Shown in pieces: positions 1 through 12,091 of a DNA stretch of 64,000 bases (the stretch's first letter is position 1; each line of letters begins with the position of its first letter). The translations under genes were made by a program, and so were the position numbers. Origin of the DNA: Clarkia xantiana subsp. parviflora (Eukaryota; Streptophyta; Magnoliopsida; Myrtales; Onagraceae); contig JAPTYO010000007.1 of the NCBI GenBank assembly GCA_036873135.1, positions 6,492,763 to 6,556,762 of the forward strand, in the 5' to 3' direction. The notes below the pieces were generated by a model that worked only from the letters and a program-made list of their open reading frames with translations, was not told where the DNA came from and made no database searches.

Positions 1-752
1 TCATATATATGGATATATATATAGATACAATAATGGAGGTGTTATAATCAACCTAGAAAATATGTGATTGATTATTGGGCACAATCTCCTTTCTATTATT
101 TTGCATGATCTCCTCTTTGTTTCTTAACTTCTTATTAATTAATGTTATAATCTTCAGATCTTGTTTTAACTAATTTTTTAATGTTAATTTCATATAGATG
201 GGATAAAAAGTTGCTTAATACATAGAGAGATTTTATAATTAGACTAATTACAACTTTTTTAAAAAATTAAAACTTTTGAATACCTATTATTTATTTGTTG
301 TTAAAACATTTTTAGATATTTGTATTGAACATCTCAGTTTAACTTATTATTAGAACTTAATAAATCGCTTTAATTAAGTACTAAGGGTAAAAACACTAGT
401 GATAATAAAAATTAACATAAATTACAATAATGAATAACATGGAGATACAAGGGTTTGTGGCATTACCATATCGCATTGACAACATAAAGAAGTATACAAT
501 TGGAGACAAGGCAGCGAAAATGAAGGACAATTTATTTGTTTCCCTTGCCACTTAATTTGTGCCCCATCATATATCTATTAATTTTTATATGATTATCTAT
601 ATTACTATGGCAGAACTTGGTTTTACACAAATACTCTTCTGAATATTAGTTGAATTAATTAATGTAATCAATTAACTTAGGGTTTTGTAGTAATTTATTA
701 TTTCTAAATATTTGAAGAAAAAACATTACAAATTGTCACTACAAAGAATCGA
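1..752. other. AT-rich intergenic spacer
   Basis: I see no coding potential or recognisable element here. The stretch is AT-rich with stops in all frames. It leads into the tandem duplication that starts near 753. Confidence 0.7.
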
Positions 753-2206
753 ACCTATGATTTAATGCATAAAAGACACACATATTTACCATCTATGCTA
801 ATAAAGTATTTATTACTCTCTTAATACTTAATTGTATTAAACGATTCGAATATTAAAATTAACTTAAATTGTGAAAAAAAATTATATCAAGTTTAAATAT
901 AATCTAAAAATTTAAAATAAATTCTAGATGGACCGAGAGAAAAAAAAAATCATTAGAATCGCATGATGATCATGTTTTGAAATTTAACTAACAATGTTAA
1001 TGTATTTCTAATGCATATCGTTGTAAGTTCATGATGATACGTTAAGAACCAATATTATTAATACATTTTCACGAATAAATGTTATGATACAAATCATGAT
1101 TTATTGTTGAAAAGTGGTTCTTTCATTTTCATTTTCCACTTTTAGCGTATTTTTATTATTTAAAAAAAAAATTAATTGATTTTGAATAGTGACATAAATA
1201 TTAGCCCTACTATTATGTGCATATACATCTACAATTGCAAAATATAATCAAATTAACTTTTTCTTAATTTGCTTAAGTGGTTTTTCCTAATGTGTATATT
1301 AAATATACTGGTATATGCTAGAAGTGTGTGTATTGTCGTCTTGGGACATATGAGTCTGGCTTTAAGGAATTACAAATGCATCATTAGCTTTGATAATATA
1401 AGAATAGAACTTGATTAAAAAAAATCACGCACCAAGGGATTCTTTGTTGTTCAACGAAAAATGAGCAAAAACATATACCCACCTACGATTTAATGCATAA
1501 AGGCCATACGTCTTTACCATATATATATGCTAATAAACTTTTGTTACTATCTTAATACTTAATTGTATTAACTGGTTCCGAATACTGAAATTAACTTAAA
1601 TTGCGAAAAAAAATATTATATCAAGTTTAAAAATAATCTAAAAATTTAAAATAAATTATAGATGGACCGAGAGAAAAAATTATCGGAATTGCATGATTAT
1701 GTTTGGAAATTTAACTAATAATATTAATGTATTTCTAATGCATATCGTTGTAAGCTCATGATGATACGTTAATAGCCAATAATCTTAATATATTTTCACG
1801 AATAAATGTTATGATACAAAGTATGATTTATTGTTGAAAATTGGTTCTTTCATTTGTTTTTTCACTTTTAGCGTATTTTTATTATTTTAAAAAAAACTCA
1901 GTTAATTTTGAATAGTGTCATAACTAAATTAGCCCTACTATTATGTGCATATAAATCTACAATTGCAAAAAAAATCAAATTAAATTTTTCTTAATTGGCT
2001 TAAGTGGTTTTTCCTAATATGTATATTAAATATACTGGTATATGCTAGAAGTGTGTGCATTGTCGTCTTGAGACATAATGAGTCCGGCTTTAAAGAACTA
2101 CAAATTGCATTATTAGCTCTGATAATATAAGACCAAAACCTTATTAAAAAAAATCACCCACCAAAGGGCTCTCAGTTGTTCAACGAAAAAGAAGCAAAAA
2201 CACATT
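753..2206. repeat. Direct tandem duplication, two diverged copies of about 726 bp
   Basis: Copy 1 (about 753-1478) and copy 2 (about 1481-2206) align over their whole length with a period of 728 bp. Both open with a GATTTAATGCATAAA block, share a GATGGACCGAGAGAAAAA block in the middle, and close with TTCAACGAAAAA followed by GCAAAAACA. The copies differ by scattered substitutions and small indels, so the duplication is old. Each copy contains a segment (from about 1271 and 1999) resembling the sequence at 2366 that begins the nearby foldback, with CG positions replaced by TG or CA. This suggests the units are decayed relatives of that element. There is no coding capacity. Confidence 0.85.
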
Positions 2207-2392
2207 AAATGATTCTTAGTCTCTCGAGCATTATTATAATTTTTTAATAATTTGTTCAAAACTTTACATAATATGTTATATTTTACATAAATTAAGTCTT
2301 TTTTTTTTTTGCAATGCTCACGTATGTCTATAATCGTTAACAAAAGTAAATTGATATTTTAATCCACTTAAGTGGATTTCCCTAATGCTTAT

Positions 2393-2803
2393 ACTAGATA
2401 CCTGCGCGCGCTACGCGCGTGCGCGTTGTCTTCCTGAGAATGTTGTAATGACATCATTAGAATGACTCCGAGAATGATACAAGATCGGCTCGATTCCTAG
2501 GATGATACAAGAACATAACCGTATTTTCTTAAAAAATTAAATTAAACTATGTAACATACTGTTATAATGAAAATAAAAAAAAATTCTAAAAAATTTAAAG
2601 TAAAATGCTCGAGGGACCGGGAGCTCTTCATTATAACAGTATGTTACATAGTTTAATTTAATTTTTTAAGAAAATACGGTTATGTTCTTGTATCATCCTA
2701 GGAATCGAGCCGATCTTGTATCATTCTCGGAGTCATTCTAATGATGTCATTACAACATTCTCAGGAAGACAACGCGCACGCGCGTAGCGCGCAGGTATCT
2801 AGT
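2393..2803. mobile_element. Foldback element with 176-178 bp near-perfect arms and Helitron-like ends
   Basis: The left arm (2393-2570) and right arm (2628-2803) are reverse complements apart from one extra GC dinucleotide in the left arm. A 57-bp spacer separates them. Each outer end has a GC-rich stretch that can form a GCGCG-TAG-CGCGC hairpin, about 10 bases inside a terminal CTAG followed by T. CTRR ends, a subterminal hairpin and insertion next to T are hallmarks of Helitron 3' ends. Here two such ends face outward. It could instead be a foldback MITE of another class, since no clear target-site duplication is visible. The near identity of the arms implies recent formation or arm-to-arm conversion. 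Confidence 0.7.
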
Positions 2804-4927
2804 TTTAATAATCTATTCACGGTACCATAATTTCAAGCAAATATATAATTAAAACTATCATCAATGGAGATATAATTGGCCAAGAATATAATTTGAAGAG
2901 TATCCAAGGTTTTGGTATGATTTAATGAGAAAAGTTGAATAATAGCTATAGCTAGTGATTAATTACTCAACATATCATTAACTTATCAATAATCAAGGAT
3001 GAATTCTTACATAATTAGTATATACTCCTCATGATTTAATTTGATCCATAACTGCCTCCATAATAATAATAATAACAATAATAATGATATTTGATACAAA
3101 ATAATATATTCATTTATATTTAAGAGTAACTTATTTATCAATGGAGTAAAAAGAATGTTCATAATTTGTGTTTCAAAACTATATTTCTAACAAATTAAAG
3201 CTAGTAATAACACAGTTATATATATATATATATCTTCAACTATGTATGTAATACTTCTCAAAGTTGATCAAGAGGATAGATCATATACAAAAAGTAAAAA
3301 TTATATTCGGAGACTATTATTTTAGAGGGGAATAAAAGTGTCCTTCAAGAAAATACTTTCTTCAATAAAACCCTTCTTATCTCATAACTTTGTTGACCAA
3401 AAAGGAGTTCTATTTAAACATTGCTTCCCGTTTTTATGGAAAGTATATTATATTTTTTTCTTTTAAAAATTGCATTGGATTGGAAGTGCAATGGCAGAAG
3501 AAAGTGGGGACCAAATTAAGCATTTTTTAAACACAGATTACTAAAAGAAGAATATTAGACTAAATAAATAATTAATTTAAATTGAATTGAATTGAATATA
3601 GAGAACATAGTAACCGGGAGAGAGACCAAGAAAAACAATCTTTCGGAAATCTCTGATGAATGATTACTCTTCAAAACCTAAGACTAATCGCTTTTGGCAC
3701 GTTTGTAGTCTAAAGTTGGTGACACATATAATAATTACATAAATATCATAACCTTTTATTTTGTTTAGGGGACGTTTTCTACATATAATATAACCAACTT
3801 TCTATTCTATTATTTTTCAAGATATTTTTTTTAATCTTAATGGTCAAAAATAAAATATTAAATTATAAAAATTTAAAAAAAATATAACCAATACATAACC
3901 TCAATTTGCCCAACACTTTAAAAAGTAAAAAAAATACTGAGAATGATGAAGTAGGTATAGGTTATTGTTGTTCATACCAAAATGACGAGATTAATTTTAG
4001 AGATTTCGTTGGAAAGAGTCTCGGGCTTTATGACATCTCAAAATGCAGATTAAATCTTATTTTATTTTTAGTCCTTATAATTATTATATTTCAAATTTGA
4101 CTTTGAGAAAAAAAAAAATCTCAGAAACAGGATAGAAATGTACCATATCTTTCAAATGTTCAAATGCTGTAATTTTGAGTATGATAATTTTCTAACTGAA
4201 TTTGGTCGATCAATTTTAACCAAATTTGGATTACGGTTAGTGCACTAAATATTTTTCATTAATATCATATAAATTATATTTATCGATCAAAGCTAAATGG
4301 CATCGATGATTAAAGACGTGCGTCTTCATTGATGTGTCATTTCAATTCGGTGGCGAAAATGGAGGGAAATCATCATAATTTTAGCAGGAGATGTATAATT
4401 ATTATTATCATTCATTCCTTCACGAAAGACAACACGTAGAAATACGATTATGTAATCATAACAAAGAACTCATAATTACCTCCTATACTATACATACTCG
4501 AGATAAATATTTATTTCCACGCATGATTTTCTGCTTCTTATGATTTCAGCTCCCAAAGGTGACTTTTCTTTATCTCAAGAGACAAGTGAATAAATATTAT
4601 GCTTTTGTTTTTTCCATCTAGGTTGTTTTGTTGGAAAACCATAAATTATTTTAAAAAAAGTTCAAAACTATTAAAATTATTATTATTATATACAAAGAAA
4701 AAGTGCGCTCAACAAAAGGTCTAATTTAAAAATTCTGCATTCTAGTATAATATATAAAAATCCTTCAGTAACTTTGTAACAAAGTAAATTATACACTACT
4801 TTGTAATTTGTTTTTTTAATCATCAATTACTAATGTGACAATGACATGGCAATCATAAATATGTATAAATCCCTTAGAACCGGACTGAACAGAACCAGAC
4901 AAACCGGTACAAGCCTAAGGTAAGTAG
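2804..4927. other. AT-rich intergenic region downstream of TONSOKU
   Basis: No gene is recognisable. There are short ATA/TAA microsatellites (about 3061-3086) and a TA run near 3216-3232. A 64-codon ORF at 3906-4100 lacks family features and does not begin with ATG. The 3' UTR of the minus-strand TONSOKU gene presumably occupies the last few hundred bases, roughly 4700-4927. Confidence 0.6.
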
Positions 4928-7900
4928 CTAATCCCTCCGGCAGCACGGTTTCGCACGGCAGCACCGGTTTTCCTGAACCGAGAAGTGAACCGTATTTCCG
5001 TCCACATGTCTTCTTGCCAAACTTGCTCTTGAACCGGTCCATGCCGTATAAACCGACTCAACTGTTTCTATCGAGAATCCATTGCCGCTCAAATCGAGAA
5101 TCTCCAACCATCTTGCGAAACCGATCGCAATAGAGAGGTCCTCATCGAAAGGGCATTCGGGAACCGGGGTGATTTTCTCGCACGAGCTAGCACAGCTCTG
5201 GTCTAACTCCATGTTTTCGTCTTCACTGTCAGCCACTTCAAGGTTGTCCGGTTCCCGGTTCAAGACACATGTTATGTTGTGCGGTTGGTCCGGTTTGGGA
5301 TTTATCGGACCAGGGGTTCTTCGAACCGGGTATATGTTATCAGCAAGGTTGAGCTCCTTCAGTGAATTGTTCTCTGATAGTGCTTGGATAATTTGAAGAA
5401 CTCCCGATAGACCAAGATCACATCTGTTCATTGTTAAAACCCTAATGCAGCAATCGGGATTCGACAGCACGGCTGCTAATGAATCAACTCCCTGTGTATA
5501 GTATTCAAATATTCAGTCCTGTAAAGAAAAAGATAAAAGGCATGAAATGGAATGGTTTCTTGGAGAACAAGATACCTCTTGGTTGATAGTGTTTCCTCCA
5601 ATGTTGAGCTCAAGAATTCCGCAGAAGAACGGTGTTTTGATGTTCGGGCTTGAGAAATAAAGGGATGTCAATCCACAACTAGATAAATCTAACTTTACGA
5701 GTTCTCGAGTCTCACTGAGTAATGATTCACTTAACTGCAGAGCTCCCTCCTGAATCAATCAAATATACTGATATTACATACTGTAACATATAAATTCCAG
5801 ATTCTGCAAAAGCCAGCATGAAATCGGGTACTTACAGTTCCGATATTGGTTCCACCAAGCATTAGTCCAGACAAAGACACAGTTTTGGCTAGTTTACAGA
5901 GACTCTCAGTTACAGGTTTCGATAATTTCAAGCCACTGAGACTTAAATCTGAAAATCTAACAAAAAGAGGCCAAATAATGTTAATTGTGCGTATACATTC
6001 TCTGGAAATCAGGAAAACGAAACAATGCAAGGTAAGAATGCGTAACATACTGAGTCATAGTAATTAGCTTGGACAGTAAGTTCACGATGGTTACTCCAGA
6101 AACAGAATCATTGTGTCCTGTTTTAATGAACTAATTAGATCTAAAGTATCAAGTTTAGATCTATCTAATTAAGATCTGATCATAATTATATATAAAGATA
6201 GCATCTTTAGTACCTATATAAAGTTGTGTAAGCATGGATGTAGAGTCCAGCGAATCAGCAATCTTGTTAATTGTCCTGGAAGTGATGGAACAGTTTTCGA
6301 TGTTCAAACTGTAAAGTGCTGCAAAACAAAGAATGATGAATCTCTCTTAAATTAGCATCTTGATATATAAATCAGGCAACTACAGTTGAAAGCTTTTCTA
6401 CCTCTGCACTTCTTCAGGATAGTCGAAAGATATGATCCACATGCGTCTGTGAGACGGTTCCCAGATATATTAAGCATCACTAAACGGTCATATAGCACGG
6501 GACATTGGCATATCTGCAATTGCAAATATAGATATAAACAGAATGCACTTAAAATCATAATTTAGATATAAACTAAAATAATGATAATTAAGGAAAGAGG
6601 TGCATATATGTAGTTTATGAACCTGAAACAATGTAGTTGGCCCGAATCGATTGGAATGCAAATCCAAAGACAAATCTCCGTAGTTTTGTCCTGATGATTT
6701 AAATATTTGCTGAAGCTTCTCCATCGTTCCATTTCCTGGAATATTTCTAACCCAGATATCAAGTATGGAAATAATTTATTCCAAAAGATATTCCGGCTAT
6801 AAAATGACTTGCCTAACAAATTGTGAGAGAGATTTAACAGTGCAAATGTTCCTTGCACATTCATCGCGTTTAGCAGTGGAGTTATAGACACATCTTGTAA
6901 CTCACAATCAGACACGATAACTTCGTCCTCAGAAACCTATGAATAATATTCATGTTTAGGCCAAATCAAGAAGAATCTCCATACTGATTAATGTAGATTA
7001 TAATAAGTTACTACCTCCAAATTGTACAGGTTTGTGAGCAACTTCAGGTTTGGTGTCTCTGCCAAGTCCTTACAAAAGTCAATGTATAGCTTTATTAAAG
7101 GCTTCTGAATCCATCCTGTCAAGTAGTTTAACCTTTTTAAAGAGGAACTGTATATACATATTAAGGGAGAAAAAGAACTGCGTTTAGAACAATAATTAAA
7201 AATCAGTTGATGCACATACCACCAACAGAAACTTCAAGTATGTCCTTCCCAAACTGATCATCTTTGCTTTCAGCATCTTCAGAGCTTTCAAGCACTCTTC
7301 CACCAATTTTCAATTGTTGAATAATCGGCAGTAGACCTATTAAACATACACAATCAATAAGAAGATTTCTGAAGAAGTAAATAAAATCAAATTTGGTACC
7401 CTATTAAACATTAGCCATGCGATGCAAGTGTTTACCCTTTGCCCTCGTCTCTGTTGGGAGCTGTAGATAGTATGAACATGCCAACTGAGCCTTCACATAC
7501 TCGATGTTGGTCTTACCCGCAAACTGTTTAGAGTCAATCTTTATGCGTACAGTCTCATTTTCTAATTGAAATGTCACGTATTTCTGCAAAATGGTACAGG
7601 CATTCATTACAGAAAAAAAAAAAAAAAAAAACATGCCGCAGTAATAAGCTGTATTGAAGTCCTAGAAAGATTCATGAATAAAAAGGTCCTAGAAAGATCA
7701 TTGGAGCTCTATAAAAGTACAATGGAGTTTCCAAGTTCAGAAATTATGAAAACTAGATGCCTATCTAAAACACGGGAATAATGAGGTTTGGCCCTCAGTG
7801 ATATGCAGCAACATGCTTTCGAGATACTCAAGCTGCAAGTGAGACTTACTTCATAGTTCTCATCAGAAGCTTGACATTCCAAATGGCGAGGAGTCTTGTT

Positions 7901-10859
7901 ATGCAAAGTGTTGAGGTTGGATTTCGATCCACCCGAAAGAGCATTATAAGCAACAACTTCATCACTGTGTAATATTTCTTGTTTGCCACTTTGTGAAGAT
8001 AGTTTATTAGACATACTGCTCTTGTAAGAACATGTACTTTCTTCAAGATCAACGGGTACCTTATTTCTATGAACGGATCCTTCAGCAGGGCATTCAAAAG
8101 GACTTCCCTTTGAACTCCCTTTAGTAGGGTGTATTTCGTCCTCATCATCAGAAAGGACTAACCGAACACGTTTGCCACTTTGTGAAGATAGTTTATCAGA
8201 CATACTGCTCCTGTAAGAACATGTACTTTCTTCAAGATTTACAGGTACCTTATTTCTGTGAACAGATCCTTCAGCAGGACATTCAAAAGGACTTCCCTTT
8301 GAACTCCCTTTAATAGGGTGTATTTCGTCCTCATCATCAGAAAGGACTAACCTAACACGTTTGCGACCATATGATTTGGATGCATTTTCAGGAGACGCTG
8401 TTATATGCTTCAGAATACTAAGCTTCTTGGATGACGATTTGTTTGAACGGACAAATGATATTAAGGGAGAGTCATCAGTTAACTCATCCACACTGTTATG
8501 ACGTCTTGTGCCGCAAGAATTAGATGTACTTTTCTCTGGGGAACTGCATACATTGGACTTATGGATATGCAAATCATTGTTCCCTTCGGTGTCTGTTTCA
8601 GAGCAGCAATCTTCTCTCGCGGTTTCCACTTCTTTCTTTTCTAGACATTTCTTCAAATCATCAATAATAATCTGCAATCGCCTGCACAAAAGATGTGGAC
8701 TTATGATCATGAAATTTAACTTCTGATTCGAAACTGTTATTATATTTATATACTGTTAAAACAGCTTACTTTGCATCCTCAGCGTTGTCAAATCTGATCA
8801 TATGGATGTAGTGCATGTTCTCCAAGGAAGAAAGCTCTAAAGAAGAAAGACCCACCTCATGAGCAATCCTGAAATGGGTCAAATGAATCGTTGGGGAACT
8901 AATTTAAAATTTTCAAAAGCATTTAAGAAGCTGATATGTCTACTCTAATCTCATGCAGATATTATCCATACATATCGGATTTTGATTGAAGAGACAAAAT
9001 TATTCACTTCGTAGTTATGATGGGTTAATTTAGTTTTTTGGCTATTCCATGAATAAGCATTCACATCATATTGTGTGGATGACACCACACTTTGGGAATG
9101 AAAGAAAGCTCAAACTCAAATATTAAGAAACAAATACAGATATAATATTACCTGTAGCCTTCTTCGAAAGCATCAAATGCAGCACCCCAGTTTCCTTCAT
9201 TGTCCAGAACATCACCAATGCCGATCTTCGCCATCACTTGCCCCTAAAAGCAGTAGCAATGTATAGTAAGTACCAGTAGTTACTAAACATGTTAACAATA
9301 TGTTTCTCTTCTGATCTATACATCACCCGTGTCCATTGACTATTTTCCAAGATCGGAGGTACTCCTACAAACCTCAAGTAACTTTAAGTATTTATGTAAA
9401 ATGAAATGACTTGCATCTGACTAACCTCCATATTTCCAATAGACTTGTGTATCTGCAAAGCCTTGTTGTACCATTTCAGTGCTTTGATAAAGTTTCTCAG
9501 CATCTTGTATGATTCTCCAATAGCAAGGTAGGAATCACCCTGCTTTTCCTTGTCATAGAGTTCACCGGCAATGTTTTTCTTTTGCTTAGCAAATTCAAGA
9601 TGCTGTCAAATATACAAAATGATTAATAACCACTTTCCAACTCTATCGAAAATTACATACTTATCCAAGACAACAGAAAATTACTTTCGTCCAAGCAGAT
9701 ATCACTGCAGCTTTCTCAATGAGGCAATCAAGAGATTTGATCAGCTGCAATAGGCACTTCCTTTCAGCAGGAGTACCTCTAGCTGAGGCCATGTTCCGGA
9801 CCAACTTCTTAAAGTTTTGTTCCTCACTCTTCAGATCATCAATCACTTTAATTGCCTCCTTCAACGTGTCTATATTTCCTTTAATTTGCTCAACCAAGGC
9901 ATCCTCATCCTCCATCAATTTCGCCAATTTAAGCGCCTTTTGATAGCATAAAGAGGCATCATCATATTTCTGCAGTTTGTAATGCAGCTCCCCGAGATTT
10001 ATATAACCCTTTGCCTCGCCCTGCAGGTGTCCAATATTCTTACAGATTATAATATCTCTCTCAATGTGGTGCTTAGCCTTATCCCACATTCTTAGTGACA
10101 AGTAGACATTTCCAAGATTGTGATGAAGTCTAGTCCGCCCATCATCGTCTTCAGCAACCTCCTCCTCATCACATATCTCTAATCCTTTCATCAGGACTTT
10201 CTCAGCCTCTTCAAAGTTATCAAGCTCGAGTTCGAGCATACCAATGTTGTTGTGCGCATCGATGTATTCTTTCAAAAAGGAGGACCTTTTATCAGGAGGG
10301 CTCTCTTTCAGAACTTGAGCAAGATCCATGGCAGACCTAAAGTATTTCTTAGCATTCCGAATCGAAAAATCATCGTCTGTTTTCGTAAACATTTCATGGT
10401 ACGTTCGGCCAAGCTGAGTACTGGCTCGTTGCTGCTCAATTAGATCATTCAAATTCTTGGCAAGTTCCAAATGTTTTTTCTGCATATCATTTTTCAATAA
10501 TCTGAGCTATGTCTTGCTTAAAAAAAATAATTATTTTCCAGAATTTCCCATAAATCTCAAGACCCAACGCGAAATTGGTTCAGTACCTGGTAAATGAGCG
10601 CATCACTAAAGAGCTCCAATCGAAGATAGGCTTCACCGAGGGACTGGCACGTAGGCAGCATATGCCTCTCCGTCAGATACTTGGAGGAGATATCGTAATC
10701 TATCCGGAACCACTTGAGAGCCTCTACGTACTCGCCTCTGTTCTTCAGTATGTCTCCGATCACATTCGCCCACCGTGCCTCCTCTTGTCGGTTGCCCTCG
10801 GATTTCGCGCTGTGGTACGACCGCTTTGCTGCGGCTAGCTCCTTGTCTTCTCTGGGCAT
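4928..10859 (-). CDS. TSK: TONSOKU / BRUSHY1 / MGOUN3 (TPR and LRR protein)
   Basis: Exons, minus strand: 10859-10587, 10479-9685, 9602-9426, 9243-9152, 8868-8770, 8681-7850, 7583-7436, 7336-7220, 7115-7015, 6936-6813, 6735-6623, 6513-6402, 6318-6214, 6117-6051, 5956-5836, 5749-5576, 5491-4928. They join in frame to 1337 residues, close to the roughly 1300 of Arabidopsis TSK. Exons 1-5 encode LGN-type TPR repeats (for example [20 protein letters not shown] in exon 1 and the LGRTYHEMF stretch in exon 2). Exon 6 encodes a low-complexity acidic linker. Exons 10-17 (from about residue 879) encode leucine-rich repeats ending in the conserved CCRRD tail. The first ATG of the TPR frame is at 10859; the codon four triplets upstream is TTG. 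In the family, TSK is a nuclear protein that supports replication-coupled histone handling, DNA-damage tolerance, maintenance of silencing and meristem organisation. Oddities are a GC-AG intron after exon 10 and an internal 63-residue duplication in exon 6. Identity is very secure; single splice sites could shift slightly. Confidence 0.96.
6736..6812 (-). other. GC-AG intron (TONSOKU intron 10)
   Basis: The exon 10/11 junction that restores the family sequence (LLG joined to NGTMEKLQQ) uses donor AG|GCAAGT and acceptor TTCCAG. AG|GCAAGT is the strong consensus for the minor GC-AG class. The nearby GT four bases on would add residues and break the phase with exon 11. Confidence 0.85.
7982..8359 (-). 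repeat. In-frame 189-bp tandem duplication inside TONSOKU exon 6
   Basis: Two consecutive 63-codon units (8359-8171 and 8170-7982; about residues 587-649 and 650-712) encode near-identical protein. Each starts with [15 protein letters not shown] and ends with KLSSQSGK. They differ at only a few residues. The unit carries a basic stretch followed by an acidic SDDEDE cluster. The period is an exact multiple of three, so the reading frame is kept. Confidence 0.95.
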
Positions 10860-10955
10860 TTCGTGCTCCAATTTGATGATTCGGTGATTATCAGGGATTC
10901 TAGGGTTTGGAATTACGGTTAAGTTCTTCTATCCGTTCTGAATCTGATGATTTCA

Positions 10956-10967
10956 ATTGGCGCCAAT
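10956..10967. promoter_or_regulatory. Palindromic E2F-type site upstream of TONSOKU
   Basis: ATTGGCGCCAAT is a 12-bp palindrome about 100 bp upstream of the TSK start codon. Both strands match the plant E2F/DP consensus WTTSSCSS (ATTGGCGC). TSK is reported to be expressed around S phase in Arabidopsis, which fits E2F control. The match and position are seen directly; binding is inferred. Confidence 0.6.
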
Positions 10968-10989
10968 AACAAAATGGCGGGTGGTTTGA

Positions 10990-11508
10990 ATTAGATGGAG
11001 AAATTCCTATTTCATCCCTTAACTTGTAAGTAACTGCCATTTCAATCCATCTAGTTTTATTTTTTATTAGGCCGAAAAGAATCCATCCGGATCTTGAAAT
11101 TAACCCGACTAGGCAACCATCTGCTGGGTTGGGCTTGTAGAAGTTGGGCCTAGAATGAACTAAACATATTTGTCATCTTTTTTTTTTGTTTGCGATAAAA
11201 CATATTTGTCATCTGGTTGTAGATTAAAAGCTGTGATAGGCATTTCGAATTCAAGTGCCGACATATTCTGATTTGTGAGAGCATGACATGATGTGTAATT
11301 TTTGCAAATTTTAAGGGCATTTTTGTGTTATCTAACATCTATCTTTTCGGGTAGATTAAACCCTATAATAATTCATATTCGTACTGAATTAGTCCATAAG
11401 AGTTAAAAGTATTATTTATGAAATTTTCTTTTATTTTTAGGTATATGCGAAGTTTGAATTAAAAATATTTAACCTATAATTAAGGAATGAGACTAAATCA
11501 CTATCATA
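10990..11508. other. Spacer upstream of TONSOKU
   Basis: Apart from the TSK promoter at its left edge, I see no gene or element. The sequence is AT-rich with a short direct repeat of ACATATTTGTCATCT near 11165 and 11201. Confidence 0.5.
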
Positions 11509-11511
11509 TTA

Positions 11512-11927
11512 GAGCATCCACAATGGTTTTACATAAATTATATTCTTTAAAGTTGTCACGTAGACATTTATGTACACTTTAAGTAATACGTAAATTTAAG
11601 ACACACGTAAAAAATATTTTCTCTGCAATCGTATTACTTAAACATATTCCTTAAATATATTTTATTATTAAATTTTCCAACAACCACCAATAAGATATTA
11701 GCATTAATTATAAAATGAATTAATTTATAATAAAAAATTGGTTACGTAATACATAGTGCATTACTTAAATTTAAGGAATGCTTTATGTAAAAACATAAAT
11801 TTACGTGTGGGTCCCATCTTTAAGGAATCTATGTAAAACCACTGTAGATTGTTTTTGTTACTTTACTTAAATAAATATGTAGGACCCACATTTACGTAAT
11901 CTTTACGTAATACCATTGTGGATGCTC
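11512..11927. mobile_element. PIF/Harbinger-like (Tourist-type) MITE, 416 bp
   Basis: The terminal inverted repeats GAGCATCCACAATGGT and ACCATTGTGGATGCTC match perfectly. They are flanked by TTA at 11509-11511 and 11928-11930. A 3-bp TWA target duplication is the signature of PIF/Harbinger elements. The interior is AT-rich with further inverted segments (several ACGTAA-type words) and has no ORF, so the element is non-autonomous. Confidence 0.85.
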
Positions 11928-12091
11928 TTACATAGTTAAATTTCATAGTGATTCAACGCTTAATAATTTTTTAGTATAAATAACTCATAAACTAGCTAAA
12001 TACATGTGTTAAAATAACATCAGTAAGACAAAATTTGAAATAGAAAAAGTAGAGCAGACGATTCATATTCTTTATAACTACTTAAAATATC

